Source: Brenneria salicis ATCC 15712 = DSM 30166 (GTDB lineage Bacteria; Pseudomonadota; Gammaproteobacteria; Enterobacterales; Enterobacteriaceae). Taken from it: a stretch of DNA of 64,000 nucleotides. Of this stretch, positions 56,400 to 64,000 are shown piece by piece. The notes beneath the pieces were generated by a model. The model saw nothing but the letters and a program-made list of their open reading frames with translations, searched no databases and was not told the origin of the DNA. The stretch covers positions 50,133 through 114,132 of the forward strand of contig NZ_QNRY01000006.1 of NCBI RefSeq assembly GCF_003315515.1. The letters are read 5' to 3'. The position numbers and the translations under genes are program-made. Positions within the stretch are counted from its first letter, which is position 1; each line of letters opens with the position of its first letter.

Positions 56400-56919
56400 G
56401 ATGCGCGCCTCCGTTACGTTCCAGCCACTCAATGCCGCCCGGAAGTTTCGAAACATCCTGGCCAAGGCTGTGCATATGCGATAAATAATCATCCCGGCTT
56501 TTCTCCTGGTCTATAACCCGGTTGTTTGCATCTTTCTCCCGCGCCGCCACATTGCTGCTCTGCGCAAACAACTGCTCAGACGTGCGATAAACCTCACGTA
56601 AATAACTGTGATTGCTGAGCGGCTTTCTATCCCCGTTATTGCGCTTGGCCCGAATCCGTTCAACGGTTTCGCTCAATGCATGCGTCAGAACGCGGCCGGG
56701 CTGGTGTTGCTCCAGCACTTCGTTAACCAGCTTTACCGCGCGGGAATTTGACAGATTCGACTTTTCCGGGCGGAACAAGCCGATATAGGCAACCATGGCT
56801 TTGGCCGCGCCGCCGGGTAATTTCGTTAATACGGTAAGCAGTTCCCGCGCCGCATCGTCTTCCATGATGGCATCAAGATGCAGGTCGGAATGGCAAACCG
56901 GGCAACGTGCAATTTTCAT
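56389..56919 (-). CDS. Early protein with N-terminal zinc-ribbon-like knuckle
   Basis: A 176-residue protein with CPVCHSDLH at residues 6-14, then helices (LVNEVLEQHQPGRVLTHALSETVERI). The N-terminus looks like half of a zinc ribbon. It overlaps gp16 by 4 bases (ATGA) and mor by 11, so the three are coupled. A similar gene is common between gp16 and mor in Mu-like phages. Function unknown. Confidence 0.75.
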   Translation of the reverse strand: MKIARCPVCHSDLHLDAIMEDDAARELLTVLTKLPGGAAKAMVAYIGLFRPEKSNLSNSRAVKLVNEVLEQHQPGRVLTHALSETVERIRAKRNNGDRKPLSNHSYLREVYRTSEQLFAQSSNVAAREKDANNRVIDQEKSRDDYLSHMHSLGQDVSKLPGGIEWLERNGGAHHGG

Positions 56920-57443
56920 TTGCGGGCCTCATATGCATTGGCAATCACGTCGTAATCACGCGCTTCTTCACCATATTTGTTTAACGGGCGGGGGATCTGC
57001 TTTGCGGCCAGGTCTTTAAGCATCAGCCGGATATGCCATTGTTTGATGCTCTCAAGAACGCGATACGCCAATGAGTAACTTAACCAACTCAATTCCTCTA
57101 CGCCCTGGCCGTTATTTAGCGCCGCAGTCATACGCTTTACATAAGCATTAAGCGCCGCGTCATCGCCATTTTTAACGAAACCGTGCCGATGCATGGTGAT
57201 CCAGATGGCGCGGATTTTCGCTATTTCCGCCGTTTTAACTTTCGCTGGCGTCTTTTTAAAACTGCGTTTAAACCCTTTTTCACGCAGTGCGGAATAAACA
57301 CTTTCTAATTCTTTGTGGTTCATTTCGCTGCAACTGGTTTTACCGTTGGCGATATTGGCTAATAATGTTCGGTAGGTTTCATCGTCAATTTTCAGCTTTC
57401 CTTTTGCGACGTGAATCAGCCTGATTAATTGCGGCTTATCCAT
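56916..57443 (-). CDS. Gp16 / GemA family regulatory protein (DUF1018)
   Basis: A 175-residue DUF1018 protein (LIRLIHVAKGKLKIDDETYR, LRALL-type helices, IRAIWITMHRHGFVKNGDDAALNAYVKRM). In Mu, GemA alters host gene expression and supercoiling. It follows a gap of 86 bases that contains a hairpin, and it starts the gp16-mor block. Confidence 0.87.
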   Translation of the reverse strand: MDKPQLIRLIHVAKGKLKIDDETYRTLLANIANGKTSCSEMNHKELESVYSALREKGFKRSFKKTPAKVKTAEIAKIRAIWITMHRHGFVKNGDDAALNAYVKRMTAALNNGQGVEELSWLSYSLAYRVLESIKQWHIRLMLKDLAAKQIPRPLNKYGEEARDYDVIANAYEARK

Positions 57444-57468
57444 AGTTCACCTCGTAATATATTGATTT

Positions 57469-57500
57469 TGGCGTAAGCCGATGCCGACGGGTTTACGCCA
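57469..57500. repeat. Inverted repeat before gp16
   Basis: TGGCGTAA and TTACGCCA, 8-bp arms separated by 16 bases. It lies in the only gap (86 bases) of the early cluster and could be a regulator site or a weak attenuator. There is no T-tract. Confidence 0.45.
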
Positions 57501-57529
57501 TATAAATCAGAATGAAAGTATTTAGTTAA

Positions 57530-57730
57530 TTAATCGGCCGGTTTCAGTGAAGACAACTTCACAAAAAAAGGAGCCAGACTAATTTCCACAATTGCCCCGG
57601 ACTTTTCAAAATCCCGTGCGATATCTTTGGTTCTTACTACCTTGCCGCCCAAATAAGCCGGGCCGGTAAGATAGATAAAACGTGAACCGACAGAATATTT
57701 CCGGTTAAACTCTTTTGCGTTCATCATCAC
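57530..57730 (-). CDS. Unrecognised 66-residue early protein
   Basis: A small protein (FNRKYSVGSRFIYLTGPAYLGGKVVRTKDIARDF) with the look of a small SH3-like beta-barrel, as in many early phage proteins. It overlaps the DUF3164 gene by 4 bases. Three ATG codons in a row at the start leave a six-base uncertainty. Confidence 0.7.
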   Translation of the reverse strand: MMMNAKEFNRKYSVGSRFIYLTGPAYLGGKVVRTKDIARDFEKSGAIVEISLAPFFVKLSSLKPAD

Positions 57731-58341
57731 ACCTTTGCAATATCGAGGCTGATTTGTTGATACTGGCCATCCTGTTTGCGCTCATAAATGCGCAGATACT
57801 GGCTGGTGCCGGATACCTGTATAGAGTCAGCGATAGCAGACATAGCGGATTGCCATTCTGGATCATCGATATCAATCTGGCGCAAGCTAAGCACCTGATT
57901 AACATCAATCCGACCTTGTTTGTTCACGCGGAAAGCATGGTTGATGATCGCTTTTATTTTAGGATCGGCATCGGCTCCCCAGCGAATAACCAAATCATCC
58001 AGAATCTTTTTTGCCGCCTGGATGCGCTCATCAAAGACGCGATGATCGCCAACGGCTCGGCGTACTTGATAACGGCCGTCAAAACTGCTCAACAGCACGT
58101 TCCCTTTGGCCCCGCCGTACTCTACACCGTACTCACTGGCAGACAGATCAACAAAGTCGGCGATTTCAGCCATCGACTCAATCTTGAATTCAGCCATTGC
58201 CTGGCGCTGTTCCTTCGCCTTATTAACGATATTAAGCACAACATCATCGCGCAGCTTATCGATAGGCTTGATTAATTCCTCCGGCACCAGATGGCCAAGG
58301 GAATTCATGCGGTAGCCTGCTGGTATAGTTTCTTTATTCAT
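57727..58341 (-). CDS. DUF3164 family early protein
   Basis: A 204-residue protein of the DUF3164 family: IPAGYRMNSLGHLVPEELIKP at the start, DRYVVRRA-type core (FDGRYQVRRAVGDHRVFDERIQAAK, part of a longer block), FRVNKQGRIDVNQVLSLRQIDIDDPEWQ and a basic end. It is found in the early operons of most Mu-like phages; the function is unknown. Confidence 0.88.
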   Translation of the reverse strand: MNKETIPAGYRMNSLGHLVPEELIKPIDKLRDDVVLNIVNKAKEQRQAMAEFKIESMAEIADFVDLSASEYGVEYGGAKGNVLLSSFDGRYQVRRAVGDHRVFDERIQAAKKILDDLVIRWGADADPKIKAIINHAFRVNKQGRIDVNQVLSLRQIDIDDPEWQSAMSAIADSIQVSGTSQYLRIYERKQDGQYQQISLDIAKV

Positions 58342-58781
58342 TTTTCACCGCCATTTTTATTTACGTTGGCCTGCTGATTGGCAAGTTTCTCTTCAAGATT
58401 CTTTGCATACTCACTGATGCCCTTAGCAGTCCATCCGCCAGCGATGGCATCTTGAGGTAAACCATCCAGAACCTGTTCTAACTGAGCAACACGCTGTAAT
58501 GCGTCGTCCCTTTGTTTTTCAGCATCCCGAATGCGTTGGTTCAGTCCAGAAAGACCCTGCTTTAATGGAACGTTATCAATTAGATTTTCGGTACTAATTC
58601 CGTCGCAAGCATTGACGCAGGCGATAATGCGCCTGGCGTCCGCCTCTGCCCTCTTTTGATGAGACGGGTGATTTGACATCATACATACCGTCATTGAATC
58701 GCTGACGATATCCCAACCATACGCGCCTTTAGGCAGACGAATACGCCACGGCAGCGGTGAGTTTTCCAATCTTTTATTCAT
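58338..58781 (-). CDS. Unrecognised 147-residue early protein with coiled coil
   Basis: The N-terminal half (PLPWRIRLPKGAYGWDIV, EADARRIIACVNACDGI) resembles the small phage proteins that begin with a Trp-rich beta hairpin followed by NARRIVACVNAC. The C-terminal half is a coiled coil (about 85-140). It overlaps DUF3164 by 4 bases. Confidence 0.75.
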   Translation of the reverse strand: MNKRLENSPLPWRIRLPKGAYGWDIVSDSMTVCMMSNHPSHQKRAEADARRIIACVNACDGISTENLIDNVPLKQGLSGLNQRIRDAEKQRDDALQRVAQLEQVLDGLPQDAIAGGWTAKGISEYAKNLEEKLANQQANVNKNGGEK

Positions 58782-58789
58782 AATTAACC

Positions 58790-58999
58790 TCAGTTAAATA
58801 AAATAACTTCGTTTAAGTTGTCACAAGCACGTTCCAATGCATCACACGACTCTTCTATATCAAGAACGCCGTCACTGATATCAGCCATGAAAGCATCAAC
58901 ATCGGCTTGTTCGGCGGCGCAGATATCTTCTAAGTCGCCTTTAATCTTTTCTATCTTCTGAAATAAATCAGATAATTTCTTTTTCCTGTCCTTATTCAT
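58790..58999 (-). CDS. Small acidic helical early protein
   Basis: A 69-residue protein (KKLSDLFQKIEKIKGDLEDI, DALERACDNLNEVI), almost entirely helical and acidic after a basic N-terminus. It is spaced 8 bases from its neighbours in a tight operon. No family recognised; a small acidic DNA-mimic type inhibitor is one possibility but untested. Confidence 0.65.
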   Translation of the reverse strand: MNKDRKKKLSDLFQKIEKIKGDLEDICAAEQADVDAFMADISDGVLDIEESCDALERACDNLNEVILFN

Positions 59000-59006
59000 A
59001 GCGGCC

Positions 59007-59243
59007 TCAGTTCCAATACCGTGGCTTTTGATTAATCGGGATTTCGATTAGATTCTGTGTATTGGCATGATCAACACAAATATCGACTGCATGAGTATGA
59101 AACCCTTCCAGCAGTTCCTTATATTTGTGGATAAAATCATGAAATACTGAATCACCCTCAATATCGATACTTGTGGCCATACCATCCGGTGTGGAGGTGA
59201 TAATCATATTCAATTTCATAACTTGCACTTGTTTATTAGCCAT
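59007..59243 (-). CDS. Unrecognised 78-residue early protein
   Basis: The start at 59243 (MANKQVQVMKLNMIITS) has GGGAG with AGG close to the ATG. The middle (GDSVFHDFIHKYKELLEGFHTH) is helical. The frame stays open to 59255, which would overlap the gene before it. No family recognised. Confidence 0.65.
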   Translation of the reverse strand: MANKQVQVMKLNMIITSTPDGMATSIDIEGDSVFHDFIHKYKELLEGFHTHAVDICVDHANTQNLIEIPINQKPRYWN

Positions 59244-59244
59244 C

Positions 59245-59511
59245 CTAACTCCCATTGCATTTGTAAATTTGTTTCACTTGTTTAGAGAAACAGTGCAATT
59301 CGCTATACGCCGAATGCCTGTTATTAGATTCAGCCATGCCTGGAACCAATAGCACACCGCTATTTAACTTTCTGGCGTGGCTATTTACCGCCTTACGTAA
59401 TTTGTTGGGTTCCCCCGCTAAAATTAAGGTTGCGTAATCGGGTAGATTATTTCCAAATTCAATAACACCACTTGCCCACGCATAGGCAATTAACACGTTG
59501 TCTATCTCCAA
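59245..59511 (-). CDS. Unrecognised 88-residue early protein
   Basis: A protein with a hydrophobic N-terminal half (IDNVLIAYAWASGVIEFG, LPDYATLILAGEP) and a basic C-terminal half (KLRKAVNSHARKLNSG). It overlaps the gene before it by 10 bases. No family recognised. Confidence 0.65.
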   Translation of the reverse strand: MEIDNVLIAYAWASGVIEFGNNLPDYATLILAGEPNKLRKAVNSHARKLNSGVLLVPGMAESNNRHSAYSELHCFSKQVKQIYKCNGS

Positions 59512-59699
59512 TAGATAATGCAGTCCTGGATCGTCGCCGCCGAAACCACATGATAATGGTGCGCCTTGCGCATCAGGTCGGCATCGGGCGCAAACACTTC
59601 AACGATAGGGCGCGAACGGCTGACGTTGACATGCTTGACTTCAATATTGCGGCGTTGCAGCCAGCCGAGTGCATTAACCAATTTCGTTGGGTTGATCAT
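59502..59699 (-). CDS. Unrecognised 65-residue early protein after MuB
   Basis: A small alpha/beta protein (LVNALGWLQRRNIEVKHVNVSRSRPIVEV). The start overlaps the MuB stop by 4 bases (ATGA), so it is coupled to the second part of MuB. Its function is unknown. Confidence 0.68.
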   Translation of the reverse strand: MINPTKLVNALGWLQRRNIEVKHVNVSRSRPIVEVFAPDADLMRKAHHYHVVSAATIQDCIIYWR

Positions 59700-60652
59700 G
59701 ATGAAAACCCCTCTAAATCTTTAATGGCCTCACGAATATGGCCGTCGGATAACGGTTCGTTTTTACCGTGCGCAAACATCGCAGCCAGCCGCAACGTATG
59801 CGATATCGTTCTTAATGCGCCTGGCTTCTCTGATAACGCATGAATTAATTCACGTTCAGCGTTTTTATTTAAACCCCAGGCATCGGCTATCGCGTCAACA
59901 TCCGCCTTTTTGGTTTTTAGAATGGAAACTTTTTTAGCGATACGGCTAAATAACCGGGCAAAATCCATATTGCGGCTATTACCGCCGGTTAATTTCCCGT
60001 AAACCTGATGATTTCCAACCAGCGCCAGGCCAACGCCGGTTTCTTCCTGCAAAATGCGTAGTTCCTCAAGAACGGAATAATCCAGGTGATCGGCTTCATC
60101 AATCAGCACAATGCCGTTGGTGCCACGCAGCTTCCGACGAATAGCACGGCCCAACTGACCAGAACGGCGCGGCGCATCGCCGATCCCCAACTCTCACGCC
60201 AGCTCATACAGGCATTCGCTCAGGCTGGAGCGCGACGGGGAAACGGTAATAAGCCAGACGTTTGGCCGTTCAATTGCGAACTGTTGCAGGGCGCGAGTTT
60301 TACCAACACCAGAATTACCGTAAATAACGGTGATGCACTGCGCAAGTTGTGCATATTGCAGCGCATTCCAGATTTGTTTCACCGTGCGGGTAGCGATAAA
60401 ATCCGGGGCTATCGGCATTTCATTAGTGCGACGTGAACGGTTATCAAGCCAAACCGTTAGCTTATTAGCGAGTGAATTATTATCACCACGATAGCCATCA
60501 TTAATAAACTGTGAAAGCTGGCCGCTGGATACACCAATTTCACGCGCTACCGCTGCATAGGTCACATTAGAGTTTTCAACGACATTACGAACAGTTGCAC
60601 GAATATCGTTAATTTTTTCTTGCTGCTGGTCTAAATCAATTACGTTATTCAT
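59696..60652 (-). pseudogene. MuB transposition protein with in-frame stop
   Basis: The whole 318-codon frame is present and matches MuB (312 residues), but codon 153 is TGA (60194-60196). Before it are the N-terminal helix-turn-helix (VAREIGVSSGQLSQFINDGY) and Walker A GNSGVGKT. After it, in the same frame, come GIGDAPRR, the Walker B region VLIDEADHLD and the rest of the ATPase. Mu has a sense codon at this place (ELAFELG). The ATPase fold is cut in two, so target capture and MuA stimulation should fail unless the stop is read through. A TTG at 60190 could restart the C-terminal part. Confidence 0.88.
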
Positions 60653-60664
60653 AATTTATCTCCG

Positions 60665-62635
60665 TTAAATCTGCTTATTTTGAAATACGCTATAGAATTC
60701 ACTCACAGCATTGCCAAAGGCATCGTCTGATTCGTCATCAATATCCTCTTCAACAATATGCCGCCGCAGGGTATTTCCCGCAGGGCGCAGGATTTCAACA
60801 ACCCGTGATTCAGGTGGAGCCGGTGGGACGGTATCGGGCATCAGCTCGGCCGCTTCCAGCGCCGACATACGACGGGCAGCGGTTGCGGCTTCTTTGGTAC
60901 GTTTAACAAATTGTGTGCGGTTACGCTTATGCTCACGTGCCGCCTGAGTATCGCCAAAGCCGGTTTTCTCAATACAAGTCGCTTCACAGATAAAGCGACC
61001 ATCCAACGTGTAACACAGCACACTTTGATGCAGGTTTTGCGGGTCGAAACGCACCACAACCTTGTTAGGTTTAAGCCCCAGTAAACGCTCGTTAAAGTAC
61101 CGGTTTTTACGCGCCTGAACTTTGCCGCCCGCTTCCATCACAAACGTACCGGATTCACTGATGCGTACCGCTTCGGCAGGCAGCAGTAACAACCGGCGCT
61201 GCTCTGGGGTCGCCTTGCGAATAGCGGCTTGCTGATAGCTTTCTTCAAACGCCTGGTCGAACGACAACATCCCCCGGCACACTTCGGTTTTGCGGTTAGG
61301 ACGGCGGTTCCAGAAGGCGATCCCCTCGGCCAATACCTTTAAAAAATCCTCAGCCTCGATAACCCGGTCACCGTAATTATCCGGCTTATCCATCGGGTTC
61401 GGGCCTGTATGGGCACCGGCTAACGCAGGGTGTTTATCTACCGTTTCCCCCAGGCCACCATGAGAGAATGCACGTTCAATAGGTTTCGCCTGGCCATGAC
61501 CGCGCCCAAACATCACGCTCGTCCAATGCAGCTCGATGCCCAGCAAGGGAATGATGCCTTTCGGGTCATCTTCTTTAACTTTGAAGCGGTAACGGTTAGG
61601 AACGCCGCCGGTTGTCCACTTGTTTGCCGCCGCCATTGTGTTATCGATGGTCAGCTTGCGAGGAATGCCGTAGCGCTCAATCATGTCTGACAGAGACAGG
61701 CGGATCGAATCACTGTTTTCGCTGACGTCAGTACGCCAGGCCAATATCTTGCGGGTGCGGATATCCTGCCAAATCCATGTTTTTGGACGCAGAATTTCAC
61801 CGTTAAACCAGCGCACGAACACGTTATGTTGATAGCCGTCGCCGTTCACCCATTCCATCGCGGCTAAGTCTTCGACAGTACGCTCTTGTGACGGGAACAA
61901 ACGCATAGCGGCGTGTTCACCCTCGCGCAACAACACGCGCTGTTCTACGGGTATCTCACGTTCAAGTTTGCGACGAACGGATGACAGGCTGGGAATAGCC
62001 CAACCATTGGCGGCAGCGGCTTCCTCAAGACGAGCGTAAGCGGTTCTGAGCGCCGGACGTTCCGGCCGCAGGTAGTCAGCACAGAAGAAATCCCATGCGA
62101 CGGGATCGCAATCGGCCTCCTTTTTACGGCGGGTTTCGAGACTCTTGCCGTACTGACCCAACAGCACAGCAGGCCAATCAGTTCGGTCATAGTTACGAGT
62201 GGCGTAATACCAGCGCCGGGCTGATGCAACGGACGTACTATGTGTCTCAGCAACAGCATTAAATGCAGTTACAACATCAACGTTGGTATCGACTAATGCA
62301 GAGATTGCCTGTACTGCTTCTGTCTTTTTCTTAGCAGATTGGCGCTGTTTCTCAGTTGCGGCATCCCAGTGATACCAGAGCGCTTCGCGACAATAGCTTT
62401 CTGTGAGAGATTTTCGTGGAACTTTGTATACAGCTCCAGCGATTTGAATTTCACCGCGTTGTTTTATAACAAAAGCACGAGCTTTCAATGGAAGGCTAGA
62501 TATATGATATTCATATCCTTTACCCGATGAACGACTTCTCCTCTGCCATTTTTCAGTGTTAGCCTTGTAAAAAACTCCCTGTCGCGTATCAGGAAGATCA
62601 GGTAAACCAACACATTCTTTTACCGAAAGCCACAT
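60665..62635 (-). CDS. MuA-like DDE transposase
   Basis: A 656-residue protein colinear with MuA (663). The N-terminal winged-helix part (WLSVKECVGLPDLPD) binds the internal enhancer; the next domains bind the end sites. The catalytic triad is seen as Asp in WVNGDGY (about 265), Asp in TIDNTMAAANKW (about 330) and Glu in GQAKPIERAFSHGG (about 386). The C-terminal part (RVVEILRPAGNT...) contacts MuB and ClpX in Mu. I chose the ATG at 62635 with GGAGG eight bases upstream, which also matches the MuA N-terminus; the frame to 62677 overlaps ner. The gene looks intact. Confidence 0.95.
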   Translation of the reverse strand: MWLSVKECVGLPDLPDTRQGVFYKANTEKWQRRSRSSGKGYEYHISSLPLKARAFVIKQRGEIQIAGAVYKVPRKSLTESYCREALWYHWDAATEKQRQSAKKKTEAVQAISALVDTNVDVVTAFNAVAETHSTSVASARRWYYATRNYDRTDWPAVLLGQYGKSLETRRKKEADCDPVAWDFFCADYLRPERPALRTAYARLEEAAAANGWAIPSLSSVRRKLEREIPVEQRVLLREGEHAAMRLFPSQERTVEDLAAMEWVNGDGYQHNVFVRWFNGEILRPKTWIWQDIRTRKILAWRTDVSENSDSIRLSLSDMIERYGIPRKLTIDNTMAAANKWTTGGVPNRYRFKVKEDDPKGIIPLLGIELHWTSVMFGRGHGQAKPIERAFSHGGLGETVDKHPALAGAHTGPNPMDKPDNYGDRVIEAEDFLKVLAEGIAFWNRRPNRKTEVCRGMLSFDQAFEESYQQAAIRKATPEQRRLLLLPAEAVRISESGTFVMEAGGKVQARKNRYFNERLLGLKPNKVVVRFDPQNLHQSVLCYTLDGRFICEATCIEKTGFGDTQAAREHKRNRTQFVKRTKEAATAARRMSALEAAELMPDTVPPAPPESRVVEILRPAGNTLRRHIVEEDIDDESDDAFGNAVSEFYSVFQNKQI

Positions 62636-62658
62636 GTTGTATTCCTCCGTCTTGGCGC

Positions 62659-62868
62659 TTAATAACGGCTGGGCCATATTGATGCAGGATCTACACCAAT
62701 CACTTGAGCAATCAAACGCTCACCTTTTGGCCAAGGACGAACCAATGCATTTCTTAAAGTGTCAGGCGCCAATCCTGCTTTTCTAGATATTTGGCGTAAA
62801 TTCGTACCTTTCTTTGACAAAGCGGCCCGGATGTCAGCCGGGTGCCAATCTTGCTTGTTTACCGTCAT
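62659..62868 (-). CDS. ner: Ner-like early repressor
   Basis: A 69-residue Ner/Nlp family DNA-binding protein (DWHPADIRAALSKKGTNLRQIS, RNALVRPWPKGERLIAQVIG, ASIWPSRY at the end). In Mu, Ner lowers early and repressor transcription at the start of lytic growth. It is the first minus-strand gene, divergent from the repressor, with AAAGGA upstream. Confidence 0.93.
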   Translation of the reverse strand: MTVNKQDWHPADIRAALSKKGTNLRQISRKAGLAPDTLRNALVRPWPKGERLIAQVIGVDPASIWPSRY

Positions 62869-63016
62869 TATGTGATCCTTTGCGGTTATGGCCGATAATC
62901 TTTGCCGTTTATCGGAGCGTGTAAATAAAGTATTTCGTAATATATGACGAATGTCAAGCTGCTCTCTTTACTTTGTTGCGAATCATATTTCGCCATTATT
63001 TTTCATGAGGCCGCGA
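62869..63016. promoter_or_regulatory. Divergent control region between ner and the repressor
   Basis: A 148-bp region with three dyads: CCGATAA-N10-TTATCGG (62892-62915), TTCGT-N8-ACGAA (62934-62951) and GCGAA-N6-TTCGC (62978-62993). The second and third share the half site TTCG[T/C]. They are candidate operators for the repressor and Ner at the early and repressor promoters. Sites are read by eye only. Confidence 0.5.
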
Positions 63017-63517
63017 ATGACGGGTAGTAGAAAGGAATGCAAAGATGTTGACACGAATGCAAAAAAACTTGGCATTATTGATTCCACAATGACAAGTTTT
63101 GCAGACAGATTATGGGAGTCTATTGGCGATGAGTCCGTACTATCTTTCGCTAAACGTTCTGGCGTCTCGGAAGGTGTCGTAAGAAAGTACGTAAAAGGCG
63201 AGACTGAACCAACAGTCGGACGCCTCGTCGCAATGGCTAGAGCTGCCGGGGTATCTATTAATTGGTTAGCGACAGGTGAGGATTCTGAAAGCAAGGACGA
63301 TTTAACAGGTATCGTAAAAAAAACAGACACCCCAATTGATATTGAATCTTTACGCAGATCCATTGAGTTATTGGATGAAGCTCTTATTGCCACAGGGAGA
63401 ATCATGGATTCATCAAAAAAGGCTGAATTAATTTCTGCCATTTATGAATTAGAAGTAAACAACCAAAAAGACAAAAGAAGAGATGTTATATTAAAGCTAT
63501 TCAAATCAATAGGATAG
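63017..63517 (+). CDS. XRE-type prophage repressor
   Basis: A 166-residue protein with an N-terminal helix-turn-helix (VLSFAKRSGVSEGVVRKYVKG, EPTVGRLVAMARAAGVSINWLATG) and a short helical C-terminus. It is not like Mu c but takes the same place, divergent from ner. The ATG at 63017 has GAGG six bases upstream. The ATG at 63089 (MTSFADRLWESIG) starts exactly at the domain and is a real alternative. There is no LexA-type protease domain, so SOS cleavage is not expected. Confidence 0.8.
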   Translation: MTGSRKECKDVDTNAKKLGIIDSTMTSFADRLWESIGDESVLSFAKRSGVSEGVVRKYVKGETEPTVGRLVAMARAAGVSINWLATGEDSESKDDLTGIVKKTDTPIDIESLRRSIELLDEALIATGRIMDSSKKAELISAIYELEVNNQKDKRRDVILKLFKSIG

Positions 63518-63524
63518 GTGAAAA

Positions 63525-63896
63525 ATGACGCACAGCGATGATAAAGAAAAAATAATCCGTTTATTTAAAGAACACACAACACCAACCACTGGACAATCTA
63601 AAAACAATGTCCATGTTGTAGGTAATAAGAATTTTGTTATTAATGATAGTAAGGACGTTATATTAAACTTTAACTCACCGCAAAGAAGCATTAATAAAAT
63701 AACCCCGACGGAAGAACATATAACATCGGCCCAAGCAAGAAAAATTCAAGAAATAGTGAAAAGTTTGGCTGAAAAAGAAACTGCATCGGGCATGAGCATT
63801 CAACGAGGTTTTGCTAAATGGTATGGTGTTCTTAAATCCCGGTATAGCGTTCCCAGTTATCACCTAATCCCGCGACATCTAAATAACTGCGCCTAA
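63525..63896 (+). pseudogene. Phage protein cut short by an IS630-type insertion
   Basis: A gene seven bases after the repressor, in the same direction. The first 115 residues read as a phage protein: a basic N-terminus, NVHVVGNKNFVINDSKDVIL, and the C-terminal pattern FAKWYGVLKSRYSVPSYHLIPR. In phage DNA-associated proteins this pattern normally runs on for some 15-20 residues (usually IPxxxFxxA...). Here it turns into HLNNCA and a stop, just where IS630-type sequence begins. The gene is AT-rich like the repressor gene and unlike the tail genes. Confidence 0.7.
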
Positions 63897-64000
63897 TAGT
63901 AGATCACTGAAGGGAACTCAATCCGGTTTGAGCGATCTGATCAATCGCCAAATCAAAACAAATCACCAACCGGACTGAGTTATGCCGATCATAGCATTCA
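63882..64000 (+). mobile_element. Left part of an IS630-family element
   Basis: The transposase start is at 63982; upstream of it is a roughly 100-base leader with an imperfect inverted repeat (63915-63930 AACTCAATCCGGTTTG and 63967-63981 CAACCGGACTGAGTT). The insertion point is most likely the TA at 63880-63881, since IS630 elements duplicate TA. The element runs out of the window. Confidence 0.6.
63982..64000 (+). CDS. IS630-family transposase (first six codons)
   Basis: Only MPIIAF is inside the window. Enterobacterial IS630 transposases begin MPIIAPI, so the match is short but fits the context. The rest lies outside. Confidence 0.5.

Larger units (their letters stand above)
29952..64000 (-). 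mobile_element. Mu-like transposable prophage (right end to beyond the window)
   Basis: A collinear Mu-type genome in reverse orientation: repressor and Ner, MuA and MuB, small early genes, Gp16, Mor, lysis, Gp26-Gp29, F, protease/scaffold, capsid, Gp35-Gp38, sheath, tube, chaperone, tape measure, Gp43-Gp48, fibres. About 34 kb are in the window, close to the 37 kb of Mu. The right end is placed at 29952 from its match to the Mu right end. The left end is not reached: an IS630-type element begins near 63880 inside the last phage gene. The structural and lysis genes look intact; MuB has a stop codon. I see no Gin-type invertase and no mom/com genes after the fibres. Confidence 0.95.

Noticed and set aside
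59696..60652. MuB as two separate genes
   Set aside because: Both parts are in the same frame, joined by one stop codon, and together match the length of MuB.
63048..63076. TTGACA-type promoter inside the repressor gene, giving a leaderless start at 63089
   Set aside because: The -35 is perfect, but no good -10 lies at 16-18 bases; the upstream ATG at 63017 has a better ribosome site.
1..64000. CRISPR arrays, tRNA and rRNA genes
   Set aside because: No regularly spaced repeats and no tRNA- or rRNA-like sequence were seen on either strand.

Overview
The window is chromosomal DNA of a gamma-proteobacterium of the order Enterobacterales. The gene run carB ... folA, apaH, apaG, rsmA, pdxA, surA, lptD, djlA, rluA, rapA, polB matches the Escherichia coli core order, and the proteins read as close relatives of the E. 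coli ones. Some gaps hold different genes from E. coli, which suggests a soft-rot or plant-associated relative (Pectobacteriaceae such as Brenneria, Pectobacterium or Dickeya). That placement is inference from gene order only.

Region 1 (1-19776) is core genome. It starts inside carB, then has an SDR oxidoreductase, a LysE-type exporter and the yjjP-yjjB exporter pair, then folA. The minus-strand cluster apaH-apaG-rsmA-pdxA-surA-lptD follows (Ap4A hydrolysis, 16S rRNA methylation, vitamin B6 synthesis, outer-membrane protein and LPS export). After it come djlA, rluA, rapA and polB.

Region 2 (19777-29951) is host accessory DNA. It holds a membrane diguanylate cyclase broken by two frameshifts, a complete branched-chain amino-acid type ABC transporter (livKHMGF order) behind a good sigma-54 promoter match and a 28-bp palindrome, the DedA-family gene yabI, and a Tat-exported alginate-lyase-like protein with a LamG-like C-terminus. 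In E. coli the araBAD-araC genes lie between polB and yabI; here the cyclase and transporter take that place.

Region 3 (29952 to the window end) is a Mu-like transposable prophage in reverse orientation. Its right end lies at about 29952, where the sequence lines up without gaps with the start of the Mu right end. Reading down the minus strand from 62868: Ner, MuA transposase, a MuB gene with an in-frame stop, small early genes, DUF3164, Gp16/GemA, Mor, an exported cargo protein, lysis genes, Gp26-Gp27-terminase-portal, a two-gene insertion, head genes (F, protease with nested scaffold, major capsid, Gp35-37, G), then tail genes (sheath, tube, a frameshifting assembly chaperone, tape measure, baseplate) and two fibre-type proteins, one with an SGNH-esterase-like domain. 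An XRE-type repressor is divergent from ner. The gene after it is cut short next to the start of an IS630-family element at the window edge, so the phage left end lies outside. The structural genes look intact, but the MuB stop codon and the IS insertion suggest a prophage that is losing transposition.
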